A DNA stretch of 64,000 nucleotides. It comes from Lewinellaceae bacterium (GTDB lineage: Bacteria > Bacteroidota > Bacteroidia > Chitinophagales > Saprospiraceae). Numbering within the stretch: the first letter of the stretch is position 1; the number at the start of each line of letters is the position of its first letter. The notes beneath the pieces were generated by a model, which ran no database searches, had not been told where the DNA came from, and worked only from the letters and a program-made list of their open reading frames with translations. Location of the stretch: positions 1-64,000 of the forward strand of contig JADJRC010000013.1 of the NCBI GenBank assembly GCA_016712415.1. Reading direction: 5' to 3'. Made by a program: the position numbers and the translations under genes. This document shows, piece by piece, positions 10,208 through 18,956 of the stretch.

Positions 10208-13137
10208 TCATTCCCCTTTTCCATCCATCGCTTCCCACAACACCTCCACCGGGTGTTTCGCCTTCCGCCCTGTCCCGTCCAGTATCTGGTGCCGGCAACT
10301 GGTGCCCGGCGCGGCCAAAATCACATCGTCGGCTGCCTGTCGAACGGCGGGAAAGAGCACGAGTTCTCCGATATTCATACTGACCGCGTAGTGTTCTTTT
10401 TCGTAGCCAAACGAGCCGGCCATGCCACAGCAGCCGGAGGTGATCACCTCCACGGTATAGTTGTCCGGCAGACCCAGCATCCAGGCCGAAGGATCGACGC
10501 TCGACAGCGCTTGCTGGTGGCAGTGTCCGTGCAGCAGCACTCTCTTTTTCGCTTTGGTGAAGGCATCTGCGGTGATCCGGCCCTGCTGGATTTCCCTGGC
10601 CAGGAACTCGTCGATCAGCAGGGCATTCCGGCCCAGTGCGCGGGCGGTTTCTTTGTCCTGCTCGGGTACCATGCGCGGGTATTCGTCGCGGAAACTGAGG
10701 ATAGCCGAAGGCTCGATGCCCACCAGGGGCGTGTCGGCGGTCACGAGGTCCTTGAAGATCGCCACATTCCGGATGGCCAGGTCGCGGGCTTTGAGCAGCA
10801 CGCCTTTGGATATGGCCGCCCTGCCGCTTTCGGGGTGTTCGGGCATTTCCACGCGGTAGCCCAGCCGGGTCAGCAGTTCAATGGCTTTGATACCGATGGG
10901 CGTGTCGTTGAAGTCGGTAAACTCGTCGCAGAACAGGTACACCTTGCCTTTTTCCGGTACGGCAGGCGCCAGGCGGTTTCGGTTTTTAGTATACCAGCTG
11001 CGCAGGCCTGTGCCGTGGATCGGCGGCAGACTGCGTTGGGGCGCTACGCCGAGTACGCTTTTGAGCAGGCTGCCAGTCACGCTGTTGCGCATGAAAAAGT
11101 TGCTCAGGCCTGAGATACGCGCACCGAAGCGGTTGAGTTGGGCAATGTTGGCGAATACCTGCGAACGGAAAGGCACGCCATGGCTTTTGTGGTACTGGTG
11201 CAGGAATTCGGCTTTCATGCCCGACATGTCAACATTGGAGGGACATTCCGAAGTGCAGCCCTTGCAGGAAATACAGAGTTCCATCACCTCGTACAACTCC
11301 TCCCGGTCAAAGGGATTGGCCTTGTCGCTGTGGGTGAGGAACTCGCGCAGCGCGTTGGCGCGGGCGCGGGTGCTGTCTTTCTCGTTGCGCGTAGCGCGGT
11401 AACTCGGGCACATGGTGCCCCCGGCAAAATCGAGGCGGCGACAGTCGCCCGAGCCGTTGCACTTTTCCGCAGCGCGAAGGATGCCGTCGTTGAATTCAAG
11501 AATAGTATCGAAGGGTTTGTCCTGCTGCCCGGCTTCGTAGCGCAGCGAGGTATTCATGGGCGGCGCATCCACGATCTTGCCGGGGTTAAAAATACCGTGC
11601 GGGTCCCAGGTGCTTTTGAGTTCGCGCAGCAGTTGGTAGTTTTTTTCACCGATCATCAGCGGGATAAATTCGGCGCGCACGCGGCCGTCGCCGTGCTCTC
11701 CGCTGAGCGAACCTTTGTATTTTTTGACCAGGCGGGCCATCGATTCGCCGATGGTGTGCAGCATCTCCCGGTCGCTTTCCTTTTTCAGATTGAGGATGGG
11801 GCGCACGTGCAGTTCGCCTGCGCCGGCATGGGCATAGTACACGGATTTCTGTCCGAACCCGGCCATCATGTCGTCGAACTCCTGGATGTAGGCGGGTAAA
11901 TCGGCCAGTTCGACGGCGGTATCTTCGATGCAGGCGACGCCTTTGGCTTCGCCGGGCATGTTGGACAACACGCCGAGCCCCGCGCTGCGCAGGTCCCATA
12001 CCCTTTTGGATAGCGGCGCCGCGACGATCGGGTACGCATAACCGAAATGCCGCTGCTTCAGGTCGGCGATCATGGTATTGGCCTTTGCTTCGGCCTCCTC
12101 GCGGGTATCGCCGCGGAATTCGATCATGAGCACCGCTGCCGGGTCGCCCTCGATAAAAAAGCGGTTTTTTGATTGCTCGCGGTTGGCTTTGGTGCAGTCG
12201 AGCACCAGTTTGTCCATCAATTCGCAGGCCGTGGGCTGGTGTTCCATAGATGCGACCACCGCACGCATACATTCCATGAGGTCGGCGAAATGCACACACA
12301 CCACCACTTCGTGCGGTGCGGGCAGCGGGTCGATATGGAGGGTAATTTCGGTGGTAAAGGCAAGGGTACCTTCCGAGCCGGACAGCAGTTTGCAAAAATT
12401 GAAGGTTTCGCCGCCGGGGGTAAAGATTTCAGACTCCAGCAGGATATCGATAGCGTAACCGGTGTTGCGCCGGTGGATGGCCGGCTTGGGGTATTGCTCC
12501 CGTATCTCCGCCTGCACGGCAGGCTGGGAAAGCGTCTCATATGCCTGATTGTATAATTGCGCCTCCAGTCCGGCGCCGTTTCGTTTCGCCTCGAATTCCG
12601 CTTTGACAACGCCGAAAAGCGCGCATCCGAACCGTCGCTGAGCACCACATCGAGCGCCAGTACGTGGTCGCGGGTGGAACCGTACACGATGGAGGTCGTG
12701 CCGCAGGAGTTGTTGCCCACCATGCCGCCCAGCATGCAACGGTTGGCCGTGGAGGTATTGGGACTGAAAAAGAAGCCCAGGGGTCGCAACATGGCGTTCA
12801 GTTCGTCGCGGATCACGCCGGGCTGCAGGCGCACCCATCCCTCTTCGGTATTGATTTCCAGCACTTTGGTCATGTATTTGGAAATATCCACGACGATGCC
12901 CGTACCCACGCACTGCCCTGCCAGCGAAGTACCCGCAGAGCGGGGGATGAGGGAGGTACCGTGCTCCCGGGCAAAACGCACCAGTTTCCGGATGTCTTCC
13001 TTGTGTTTGGGGTATGCCACTGCCAGCGGCAACTCCCGAAAGATGGAGGCATCCGTGGCGTAGAGGCGGCGCATGAGTTCGTCGAAGAAGAGTTCGCCGT
13101 CGAGTTGGGCTTGGAGGGCTTGTAATTGATCGAGCAT
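10208..13137 (-). CDS. FAD/Fe-S 2-hydroxyacid dehydrogenase, YdiJ-like (one frameshift)
   Basis: Reconstructed length is about 976 residues from ATG 13137 (MLDQLQALQAQLDGELFFDE). Order: FAD-binding PCMH domain (IPRSAGTSLAGQCVGTG, MVGNNSCGTTSIVYGSTRDH), FAD-oxidase C-terminal domain (GEHGDGRVRAEFIPLM), an Fe-S module (CNGSGDC ... MCPSYRAT, then CISCKGCTSECPSNVDM) and a CCG-type domain (GHCHQQAL, SGCCGMAGSFGYEKEHY). This is the layout of E. coli YdiJ (about 1,018 residues), a D-2-hydroxyglutarate/D-2-hydroxyacid dehydrogenase passing electrons to an acceptor via Fe-S. The frame breaks at about 12,622: one frame reads SDGSDA, the next resumes LFGVVKAEFEAK, and one missing base repairs it. Cytoplasmic or membrane-peripheral; substrate inferred from family. 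Confidence 0.87.
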
Positions 13138-13222
13138 AGTTGATTGTTTTAGCGGGTCAACGCGACAGCAAATGTCTGTAATCTCCTGCTGAAATCTCCG
13201 AATTTCACCAACTGCAATAGCG

Positions 13223-13265
13223 CAAAAAAACACCCCCGAAGAGCGGCAAGGCCGTCTCCGGGGGC
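13223..13265 (-). terminator. Intrinsic terminator downstream of the His-rich lipoprotein gene
   Basis: On the minus strand a GC-rich hairpin (CCCCCGGAGACGGC pairing with GCCGCTCTTCGGGGG, one bulge and one mismatch, short loop) is followed by TGTTTTTTTG. It lies 32 bp past the stop of the gene at 13297. Confidence 0.75.
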
Positions 13266-13296
13266 GGATATCAATTCAGATTATTGCCTCCGTTTC

Positions 13297-14010
13297 CTAA
13301 TCGCAGTTTTCCTTCAGGTCGTGTAGTTCAGCCTTGCTGTTTACCGTCACCACCGTGCCGTCGTCTTTCATGATTACCTGAATCGGGAAAACGATCTCCG
13401 GATGTCCGTTCTGGTCGGGATGGTTGTGTTTCCAGTCGTGCAGCAGCGTATGCAGGGCCTGCTGGTCGGCGGCATCCGCCGTGGTACCGTCGGGGAACGC
13501 AATCGTTACGGGGAACTGTATCTCGAAACAGGCCAGGCCGTGCTGACCGTGGCCATGGTGGTCATGGTGCCCAAACGTACCGCCGCCGCAAGCGATTTTC
13601 AGGTCGTGCAGTTCGGTCTCGTTGTTCACCGTGATGAGTTCGCCATCCTGGGAGATAACCATAAAGGGGAATGCCAGCGTGGGGTGTCCCAGACTGTCCG
13701 TGCCCCCGTGGTGGTGGTGGTGCCCGGGGCCTGCCGGATTGCCGTTTGCCTCAAACCAGTCGCGGATAGCGTCCTTCATTTCATCGTAGGAGTTTACCTC
13801 CAGTGAGGAATTGTCGGGAAAATTGACCGTAACCGGGAAAACCAGTTCATAACAACCGTACTTGCCCAGGCCGCCGCGTTCCTGAACGGAATACAGGACC
13901 TGATCGAGGTAATCTTCTGCGGTTTGTGCCGTGTCGTTTTTATGGCAGGCGACGAAAGTACCGACCGCTGCCAAAAGGAGCAGGAACGCCCCGAAGATAT
14001 TGTTGCGCAT
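13297..14010 (-). CDS. Lipoprotein with two copies of one domain and His-rich linkers
   Basis: 237 residues: signal sequence ending TFVAC, probably lipidated at Cys22. The mature part contains the same unit twice: CYELVFPVTVNFPDNSS ... LAFPFMVISQDGELITVNN ... ELHDLKIAC (about 53-141) and CFEIQFPVTIAFPDGTT ... IVFPIQVIMKDDGTVVTVNS ... ELHDLKENC (about 158-237). Each unit begins and ends with Cys, which suggests one disulfide per unit. Two His clusters, GPGHHHHHGG near residue 97 and GHHDHHGHGQHG near 145, could bind metal ions. I do not recognise a named family. It has its own strong terminator and no clear operon partner. A periplasmic or surface metal-binding role is only a guess. Confidence 0.75.
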   Translation of the reverse strand: MRNNIFGAFLLLLAAVGTFVACHKNDTAQTAEDYLDQVLYSVQERGGLGKYGCYELVFPVTVNFPDNSSLEVNSYDEMKDAIRDWFEANGNPAGPGHHHHHGGTDSLGHPTLAFPFMVISQDGELITVNNETELHDLKIACGGGTFGHHDHHGHGQHGLACFEIQFPVTIAFPDGTTADAADQQALHTLLHDWKHNHPDQNGHPEIVFPIQVIMKDDGTVVTVNSKAELHDLKENCD

Positions 14011-14235
14011 AATTGGAATGTTTTAAAACTTGAAACGATGAAAAATGATCTGACGTCAGTACCCGGTAATACGGCAAACAGCCGGGGGGGGTTGCGTGGC
14101 ACCATGGGGTGGCATTGTTAAAGAAACATTAAGGCGGCGCCTCATGCACGATCAACCGGCATAGTGATCCGGATCATCGTTTCTCCAGACCCAAACGGAG
14201 ACTTTTGCGGCATACTCAAATAAATGCCGGTTATC

Positions 14236-14817
14236 ATGAAATACCTGTTGCATACTCTGGCGGCCGTTGTGTTCCTGCTTTCCATACAGGCCTGCTCCCC
14301 GATCACCAAGGTCTATTCGGAAGAGGAGCCGGGGGTCAACCTGTACAAATACCACACCTTCCAATGGCTCGACAACATGACGGTGAGCCAGGGCAACAAT
14401 GGCCCGGAATGGCTGAACCAGCGTGCAGAAAACAAGATCCGGAGCGCGGTGGAAGATCAATTGCGGCGCTATGCGATCACGCCCTGCACCGAAAAGCCCG
14501 ACCTGATCCTGCACTACCACGTGGTGATCAAAAACGAGGTGTTTTTTATCCGCGACTGGTGGTGCGATGAGGAGATCGGCGGAAAATACGGCCGCTGCCA
14601 CCGCATCCGCCCGATCAATTACCGGGAAGGCACCCTTATCATCGACTTCCTGGATGCCCGCACGGGCGAGCAGGTATGGCGCGGCGCGGCGGTTGGCGTG
14701 CTGGAGCACCTGAACCCCGAACAGGCCGATGCCCGGATTGAAGAGGCAGTGCGATTGATTTTCGGAAAGTTTCCGGGAGAACCGGTACCGGGTCTGAGTT
14801 CCTCATCCGGCCGGTAA
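14236..14817 (+). CDS. DUF4136-type lipoprotein
   Basis: 193 residues from the ATG at 14236, chosen over the one at 14224 because it directly begins the signal sequence MKYLLHTLAAVVFLLSIQAC, a good lipobox with Cys20. The mature protein has the usual DUF4136 course: YKYHTFQWLD near the start, NKIRSAVEDQLRRYAITPC, DLILHYHVVIKN, then GTLIIDFLDARTGEQVWRGA and ARIEEAVRLIFGKFP. Members are outer-membrane or periplasmic lipoproteins of unknown function. It is followed 52 bp later by a run of membrane-protein genes on the same strand, with which it may be co-transcribed. Confidence 0.8.
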   Translation: MKYLLHTLAAVVFLLSIQACSPITKVYSEEEPGVNLYKYHTFQWLDNMTVSQGNNGPEWLNQRAENKIRSAVEDQLRRYAITPCTEKPDLILHYHVVIKNEVFFIRDWWCDEEIGGKYGRCHRIRPINYREGTLIIDFLDARTGEQVWRGAAVGVLEHLNPEQADARIEEAVRLIFGKFPGEPVPGLSSSSGR

Positions 14818-14869
14818 TCATACTTTTTGGGCATACACCAATACGCATCATTTCCACCTTCAACACAGA

Positions 14870-15337
14870 TTGCTGTCAGTGAAAACACCTTTCGCCTTGT
14901 ATCCCTTGTTGCTGCTGCATTTTCTGCTTGGCGCCGGCGCCCTGTACGGCGGCTGGATACTGATGACTGATCCCGGCGTTTTTGGCGCAGACCCGGCCTG
15001 GCTGGAAGGCACGCCTTTTGGCAGTTATTTCATCCCGGGGCTGTTGCTCTTCCTGCTGATGGGGGTATTCCCGCTGCTTGTTGGCTGGGGCCTGCTGCGC
15101 CGGCCTGCCGGAACCAGGGCAGGTGTGTTCAACATTTACCCCGAACGGCACTGGGCCTGGACGTATTCGCTGTTCACCGGCCTGATCGTCATCATTTGGA
15201 TCACCGTGCAACTGACCATGCTGCCCGGATCATGGCTTCAGCCCTTTTATATTTCAATCGGCTTGCTTATACTTGTGCTGACGCTGTCACCGGCGGTCAT
15301 GAAGTACTATCTCGTTCGACATGAAGGCACCGCGTAA
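14870..15337 (+). CDS. Small four-helix integral membrane protein
   Basis: About 155 residues with four hydrophobic segments (roughly 8-29, 48-73, 98-120, 126-146) and the short motif ERHWAWTYSLFTGLIVIIWI in the third. There is no ATG: the frame opens with TTG at 14870, and GTG at 14879 is an equally good start. I do not recognise the product. Its 3' end overlaps the ATG of the next gene (15321) by 17 bp, which suggests translational coupling. Confidence 0.65.
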   Translation: MLSVKTPFALYPLLLLHFLLGAGALYGGWILMTDPGVFGADPAWLEGTPFGSYFIPGLLLFLLMGVFPLLVGWGLLRRPAGTRAGVFNIYPERHWAWTYSLFTGLIVIIWITVQLTMLPGSWLQPFYISIGLLILVLTLSPAVMKYYLVRHEGTA

Positions 15338-16035
15338 ACAGAACACTGCCCATACCCTGTCGGTCGTCGCAGCGGCGCTGGCCGTCACTGCTTCGGCAGG
15401 CGGACTGCTGTTGCCCGGTCTGTACCGTGACAATGCCTTTTACACAACAGCATGGCTCGGCAATGATATCATTACGCTGGCAGTAGCGGTACCGGTGCTG
15501 GTCGCCGCCCTGTACTTTGGCCAATTAGGTTCGCCGCGGGCGAAATTGCTGTGGCTCGCTTTACGCACTGGTGTCGGGCATTTCCAATATTCGCATCAGA
15601 GACATCAGCGGGCATTTCAGCAAAACGACCCCGGTAAGATGGGTCAGCCTGTACCTGTTTTGCATTTCCATTCCCCTGGCTATCGTGGAAGGCGGCCAAT
15701 ACGTTCGGTTTGTTTTTTCCGGAACATTGCCGGAAATCCCCCACCTGATCATGGTGCTCGACCTTTCTGTCGTAGTGCCCAATTCGGCCCTGGCGGGTAT
15801 TCTGTTGTGGCATCGCCGGAACTGGGGATTCCTGTTAAGCGCCCTGATGCTGGTCAAGGCCTCGCTCTACGGAATGGTACTGATGACCAGCACCGCGCTC
15901 ATTGCCATGAAAGGGCTGGGGCCCCGGGATCCGCTGATGCCGTTTTATACATTCGTGACCGTCGGCGGACTCATAAGTTTAACGGTTTTCCTGAAAAACA
16001 TCTCCAACAATAAAAGTCGGGAACAAATTAATTGA
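15321..16035 (+). pseudogene. Multi-spanning membrane protein gene, broken by an out-of-frame internal deletion
   Basis: The first part (from ATG 15321; MKAPRKQNTAHTLSVVAAAL, then YFGQLGSPRAKLLWLAL) and the second part in another frame (YALVSGISNIRIRDISGHF ... to the stop at 16035) clearly belong together. They join at about 15,560. Related membrane proteins known to me have an extra hydrophobic stretch of 25-30 residues between LLWLxL and LYAL, so the break looks like loss of roughly 75-90 bp rather than one base. As it stands the first frame continues with non-homologous sequence to 16013. Five or six membrane segments remain. Function unknown; part of the 14,236-17,146 same-strand run. Confidence 0.6.
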
Positions 16036-16042
16036 TACCAAC

Positions 16043-17146
16043 ATGCGCTACCTCTTTGCCTTTATCCTGCTCATCCACGGCCTGATACACCTCATGGGCT
16101 TTGTCAAAGCGTTCAAACTGGGCGAAGTGAGCCAGTTATCGGGTCATTTTTCCAAACCGGCAGGCCTCGTTTGGCTGGCTACCGCTATATTATTCCTCTT
16201 CGCCGTTGGCGCGTTTATCCTGAAAAAAGACGGGTGGTGGATGCCTGCCGCGGCCGCTGTTGTGCTGTCGCAATTACTCATTATGTCGCAATGGAACGAC
16301 GCAAAATTCGGGACGATCGCCAATATCATCGCGCTGGCAGTCCTGCTTCCTGCATTTGGGCAATGGCGTTTTAACGGCATGGTTCAACAGGAACTGGCCG
16401 TTTTTATGCCCCGAACGATCACGGCGGCGCCGGTGCTGACCCGCGAGATGGTCACCGGCCTGCCGCCGGTGGTGCAGCAATGGCTGGAACGCTCCAATGC
16501 CATTGGAAGACCTGTCGTAAAAACGGCCCACCTGTTCCAGAAAGGCGAAATGCGCACCACGCCCGACGGCAAATGGATGCCCGTCGGATCCCGGCAATTT
16601 ATTACCGTAGATAAACCCGGCTTTTTCTGGACCGCCGATGTACTTGCGGCCCCGATGATCTCTATGACGGCCAGGGATAAATACGAGAACGGCAAAGGAT
16701 TCATGACGATCAGACTGTTGTCCCTGTTTCCAGTAGCCGACGCCAAGGGGCCGGAGACCGATCAGGGCGCCATGGTTCGTTACCTGGCAGAGATTTGCTG
16801 GTTGCCGTCTGCGGCCCTCAGCGAATATATTGCCTGGGAACAGGTGGACAGCGCCTCGGCCAAGGCGACCATGCGATACGGCGGGATTGAGGCATCTGCT
16901 GTATTTACCTTCACGCCCGACGGCGATATAAAAAGTATCGAAGCCATGCGGTACTACGACCGCAAAAGCGGCCCTACGCTGGAGAAATGGCATATTTCCA
17001 TTGATCCGAACGGCTACCGCGAGTTCGAAGGTTTGCGCATTCCGGCGATCTCAAACGTTGCCTGGCTGTTGAAAGCCGGCGATTTCACCTGGTACAAACT
17101 GGAAATTACCGATATCCGGTATAACGAACCTTACCGGCCGGAGTAA
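16043..17146 (+). CDS. DUF6544-type membrane-anchored protein
   Basis: 367 residues: three membrane segments near the N-terminus (about 3-22, 40-60, 67-105), then a soluble domain of some 250 residues. The latter begins LPPVVQQWLERSNAIGRPVV and contains HLFQKGEMRTTPDGKWMPVG, FFWTADVLAAPMISMTARDK, EICWLPSAAL and SIEAMRYYDRKSG, the course of the DUF6544 family (function unknown). It begins 7 bp after the stop of the broken membrane gene, so the two are probably one transcript. It is the last gene of this run and converges with the gene at 17,166. Confidence 0.75.
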   Translation: MRYLFAFILLIHGLIHLMGFVKAFKLGEVSQLSGHFSKPAGLVWLATAILFLFAVGAFILKKDGWWMPAAAAVVLSQLLIMSQWNDAKFGTIANIIALAVLLPAFGQWRFNGMVQQELAVFMPRTITAAPVLTREMVTGLPPVVQQWLERSNAIGRPVVKTAHLFQKGEMRTTPDGKWMPVGSRQFITVDKPGFFWTADVLAAPMISMTARDKYENGKGFMTIRLLSLFPVADAKGPETDQGAMVRYLAEICWLPSAALSEYIAWEQVDSASAKATMRYGGIEASAVFTFTPDGDIKSIEAMRYYDRKSGPTLEKWHISIDPNGYREFEGLRIPAISNVAWLLKAGDFTWYKLEITDIRYNEPYRPE

Positions 17147-17165
17147 CCACATAACGGGCGCTACC

Positions 17166-17768
17166 CTACTGATTTGCTTCGCTGCGGTAAAACTTGCCAA
17201 ACCGGAAGGTCAGTCCCATGCCGGCTGCATTGAAATCGCGGTTGCGCAGCATTCCCACATTGTTGTGGGCAACGCCATTGACGAGCCTGTAATTGACCGT
17301 CAACGCCAGGCGGAACCACTTGAAAAAATTAACCTCCACACCCGCTTCAGGCTGAACCACAAACACCCCGTCGTCGTAAAAGGGGTCTTCGCTGTTGCCG
17401 CCTTTCTGGGTGAGCGATACGGTGCCGCCGCCGATTTTCAGGCTGCTGTAAAAATGAACGGATTTCAACGTCGGCGCCGTAAATCCCAGCCAAAGTCCGC
17501 CGAAACCAAAATCGAGCGGATATTCATTTCCATTGACGCTGTGCATGGCAAAATTGCCGCCCTGGCCGAAGCCGCCGACAAAAAAACTGTTCAGGATAAC
17601 GCCGCCGCCGCCGCCGGCAAGAAAACCCGACTGGTTTTCAATGCTGGTCAACTCGACGAACGGACCGCCGAATCCGCCGTGTACGGTAACTTTTTTGAAA
17701 ACAACCTCTTCCTGCGCTGCCAGCGACAGGGGGATAAGAAAAACAAGTGCACTGAGTAGCTTTGTCAT
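17166..17768 (-). CDS. Secreted glycine-rich outer-membrane-barrel-like protein
   Basis: 200 residues with a signal peptide (MTKLLSALVFLIPLSLAAQ). The rest alternates short amphipathic strands and Gly-rich turns (GGFGGPFVELTSIENQSGF, LAGGGGGVILNSFFVGGFGQ, FYSSLKIGGGTVSL) and ends AGMGLTFRFGKFYRSEANQ, an aromatic-ended last strand as in 8-stranded outer-membrane barrels. No named family recognised. Function unknown. Confidence 0.7.
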   Translation of the reverse strand: MTKLLSALVFLIPLSLAAQEEVVFKKVTVHGGFGGPFVELTSIENQSGFLAGGGGGVILNSFFVGGFGQGGNFAMHSVNGNEYPLDFGFGGLWLGFTAPTLKSVHFYSSLKIGGGTVSLTQKGGNSEDPFYDDGVFVVQPEAGVEVNFFKWFRLALTVNYRLVNGVAHNNVGMLRNRDFNAAGMGLTFRFGKFYRSEANQ

Positions 17769-17828
17769 GGTAGGAATGATTATGCTGCAAATCTGGCCGT
17801 ACCGGCCGGAATGTTCACATGATGCAGG

Positions 17829-17942
17829 TCAGCCGCCGCAGTAATTCCCGTAGCCGAAGGTGGAGATGATAATGCCCGAAAAGCATCCGTCGCCGCATTT
17901 CAGGTGTCTTTGACAGGGCAGGAAGTCCTGCGCTACGGGCAT
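17829..17942 (-). CDS. Candidate 37-residue Cys/Gly-rich peptide
   Basis: ATG at 17942 opens a short frame ending at TGA 17829. It encodes a peptide with four cysteines (positions 9, 16, 20 and 35): LPCQRHLKCGDGCFSG, then IIISTFGYGNYCGG at the C-terminus. It lies just upstream of, and on the same strand as, the barrel gene at 17,768, and its start codon is 2 bp from the divergent ATG at 17,945. There is no signal peptide. It may be a real small peptide gene, the end of a decayed gene, or chance. Confidence 0.3.
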   Translation of the reverse strand: MPVAQDFLPCQRHLKCGDGCFSGIIISTFGYGNYCGG

Positions 17943-17944
17943 CT

Positions 17945-18916
17945 ATGAAAACAATCCTTTATTACTCCAGTTACGGGCTGTTACCCATATTTTTCTTCTA
18001 TGCCGGCTTTTCCGGCCGGATCGAACCACAACGGGATTTTGTCCTGACAGAAGGAGGGTGGATCACCCCCAACATCATCAGGGTGCCGTTTACCCTGACG
18101 GGGACGCTGATCACAGTCCGGGCACGCATAGACAGTGTAGAAGGCAATTTTTTCTTCGATACCGGGGCATCGGGGCTGCTGCTCAACTACCGGCATTTCG
18201 GGCGGCAAGGCGAACTGTCTGCGGCCGACGGCGGCAGTGTGACCGGTAAAGTCAGGGTAATGGGTTCAACCAGAATAGATACTTTTCTGCTCGACAACCA
18301 CCTGTCTACCGGCATTACAGCGGAATTGATCGACCTGTCCCATATCGAAAGGGCAAAAAAAACCGACCTTGCAGGCCTGATCGGTTATTCGGTGTTCCGC
18401 GATTTCGAGGTGTTGTTCGACTACGGCACTTCGGTGCTGATGCTGGTGCGCACCGATGCCGCCGGAAACCCCATCGACCCTGTCCCGGATTGGGAGTACA
18501 AACCCACCGGCGGTGCTGCCTTAAAGGTATCGGGGCATATCGCCATGGTCTGGCTGGGATTTGGGTCAAAACAGGGCAAATGGTTCGGCCTGGATTCCGG
18601 AGCGGAACAAAACCTGCTGAGTACCGGTTCCGGCAAACGGTTCCTGAAAAACAATTTTGAAATCCGCCGCCGGGTAAAACTGAGGGGAATGGGACAGGAA
18701 AGCATCGAGGTCTTGAGTGGGGTACTGCAAAACGCCCGTGTCGATACCTTTGCCCTGAAACCGATGGCGACGCTGCTGACCAATCTCGGGGAAATAAACG
18801 CCACCTATGAAACACGACTGGACGGCATTCTGGGTTATGAGTTTTTATCCCAGTGCCCGGTAAGTATCAATTACAAAAAACGGCGTCTAACTTTCTACCG
18901 GCAAGTCAGACCGTAG
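17945..18916 (+). CDS. Secreted retropepsin/pepsin-like aspartic protease
   Basis: 323 residues with an N-terminal hydrophobic segment (about 5-22) that is probably a signal peptide. Two lobes each carry an aspartic-protease-like active site: FFFDTGASGLLLN (Asp72-Thr-Gly) and WFGLDSGAEQNLLS (Asp near 216, Ser-Gly). Conserved surroundings are LAGLIGYSVFRDFEVLFDY after the first site and LDGILGYEFLSQCPVSINY near the end. The fold matches bacterial clan AA peptidases (Asp_protease_2 type) with two tandem copies. It would act in the periplasm or at the surface; target unknown. Promoter not evident. Confidence 0.82.
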   Translation: MKTILYYSSYGLLPIFFFYAGFSGRIEPQRDFVLTEGGWITPNIIRVPFTLTGTLITVRARIDSVEGNFFFDTGASGLLLNYRHFGRQGELSAADGGSVTGKVRVMGSTRIDTFLLDNHLSTGITAELIDLSHIERAKKTDLAGLIGYSVFRDFEVLFDYGTSVLMLVRTDAAGNPIDPVPDWEYKPTGGAALKVSGHIAMVWLGFGSKQGKWFGLDSGAEQNLLSTGSGKRFLKNNFEIRRRVKLRGMGQESIEVLSGVLQNARVDTFALKPMATLLTNLGEINATYETRLDGILGYEFLSQCPVSINYKKRRLTFYRQVRP

Positions 18917-18956
18917 AAACCGGTTGTCGCACTTATATTGATGTTCAAATCTTGAA

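Noticed and set aside
10086..10298. 70-codon frame antisense to nothing known near the YdiJ-like stop
   Set aside because: Overlaps the 3' end of the dehydrogenase in a different frame; the neighbouring frame at 10,025-10,198 has the recognisable motif.
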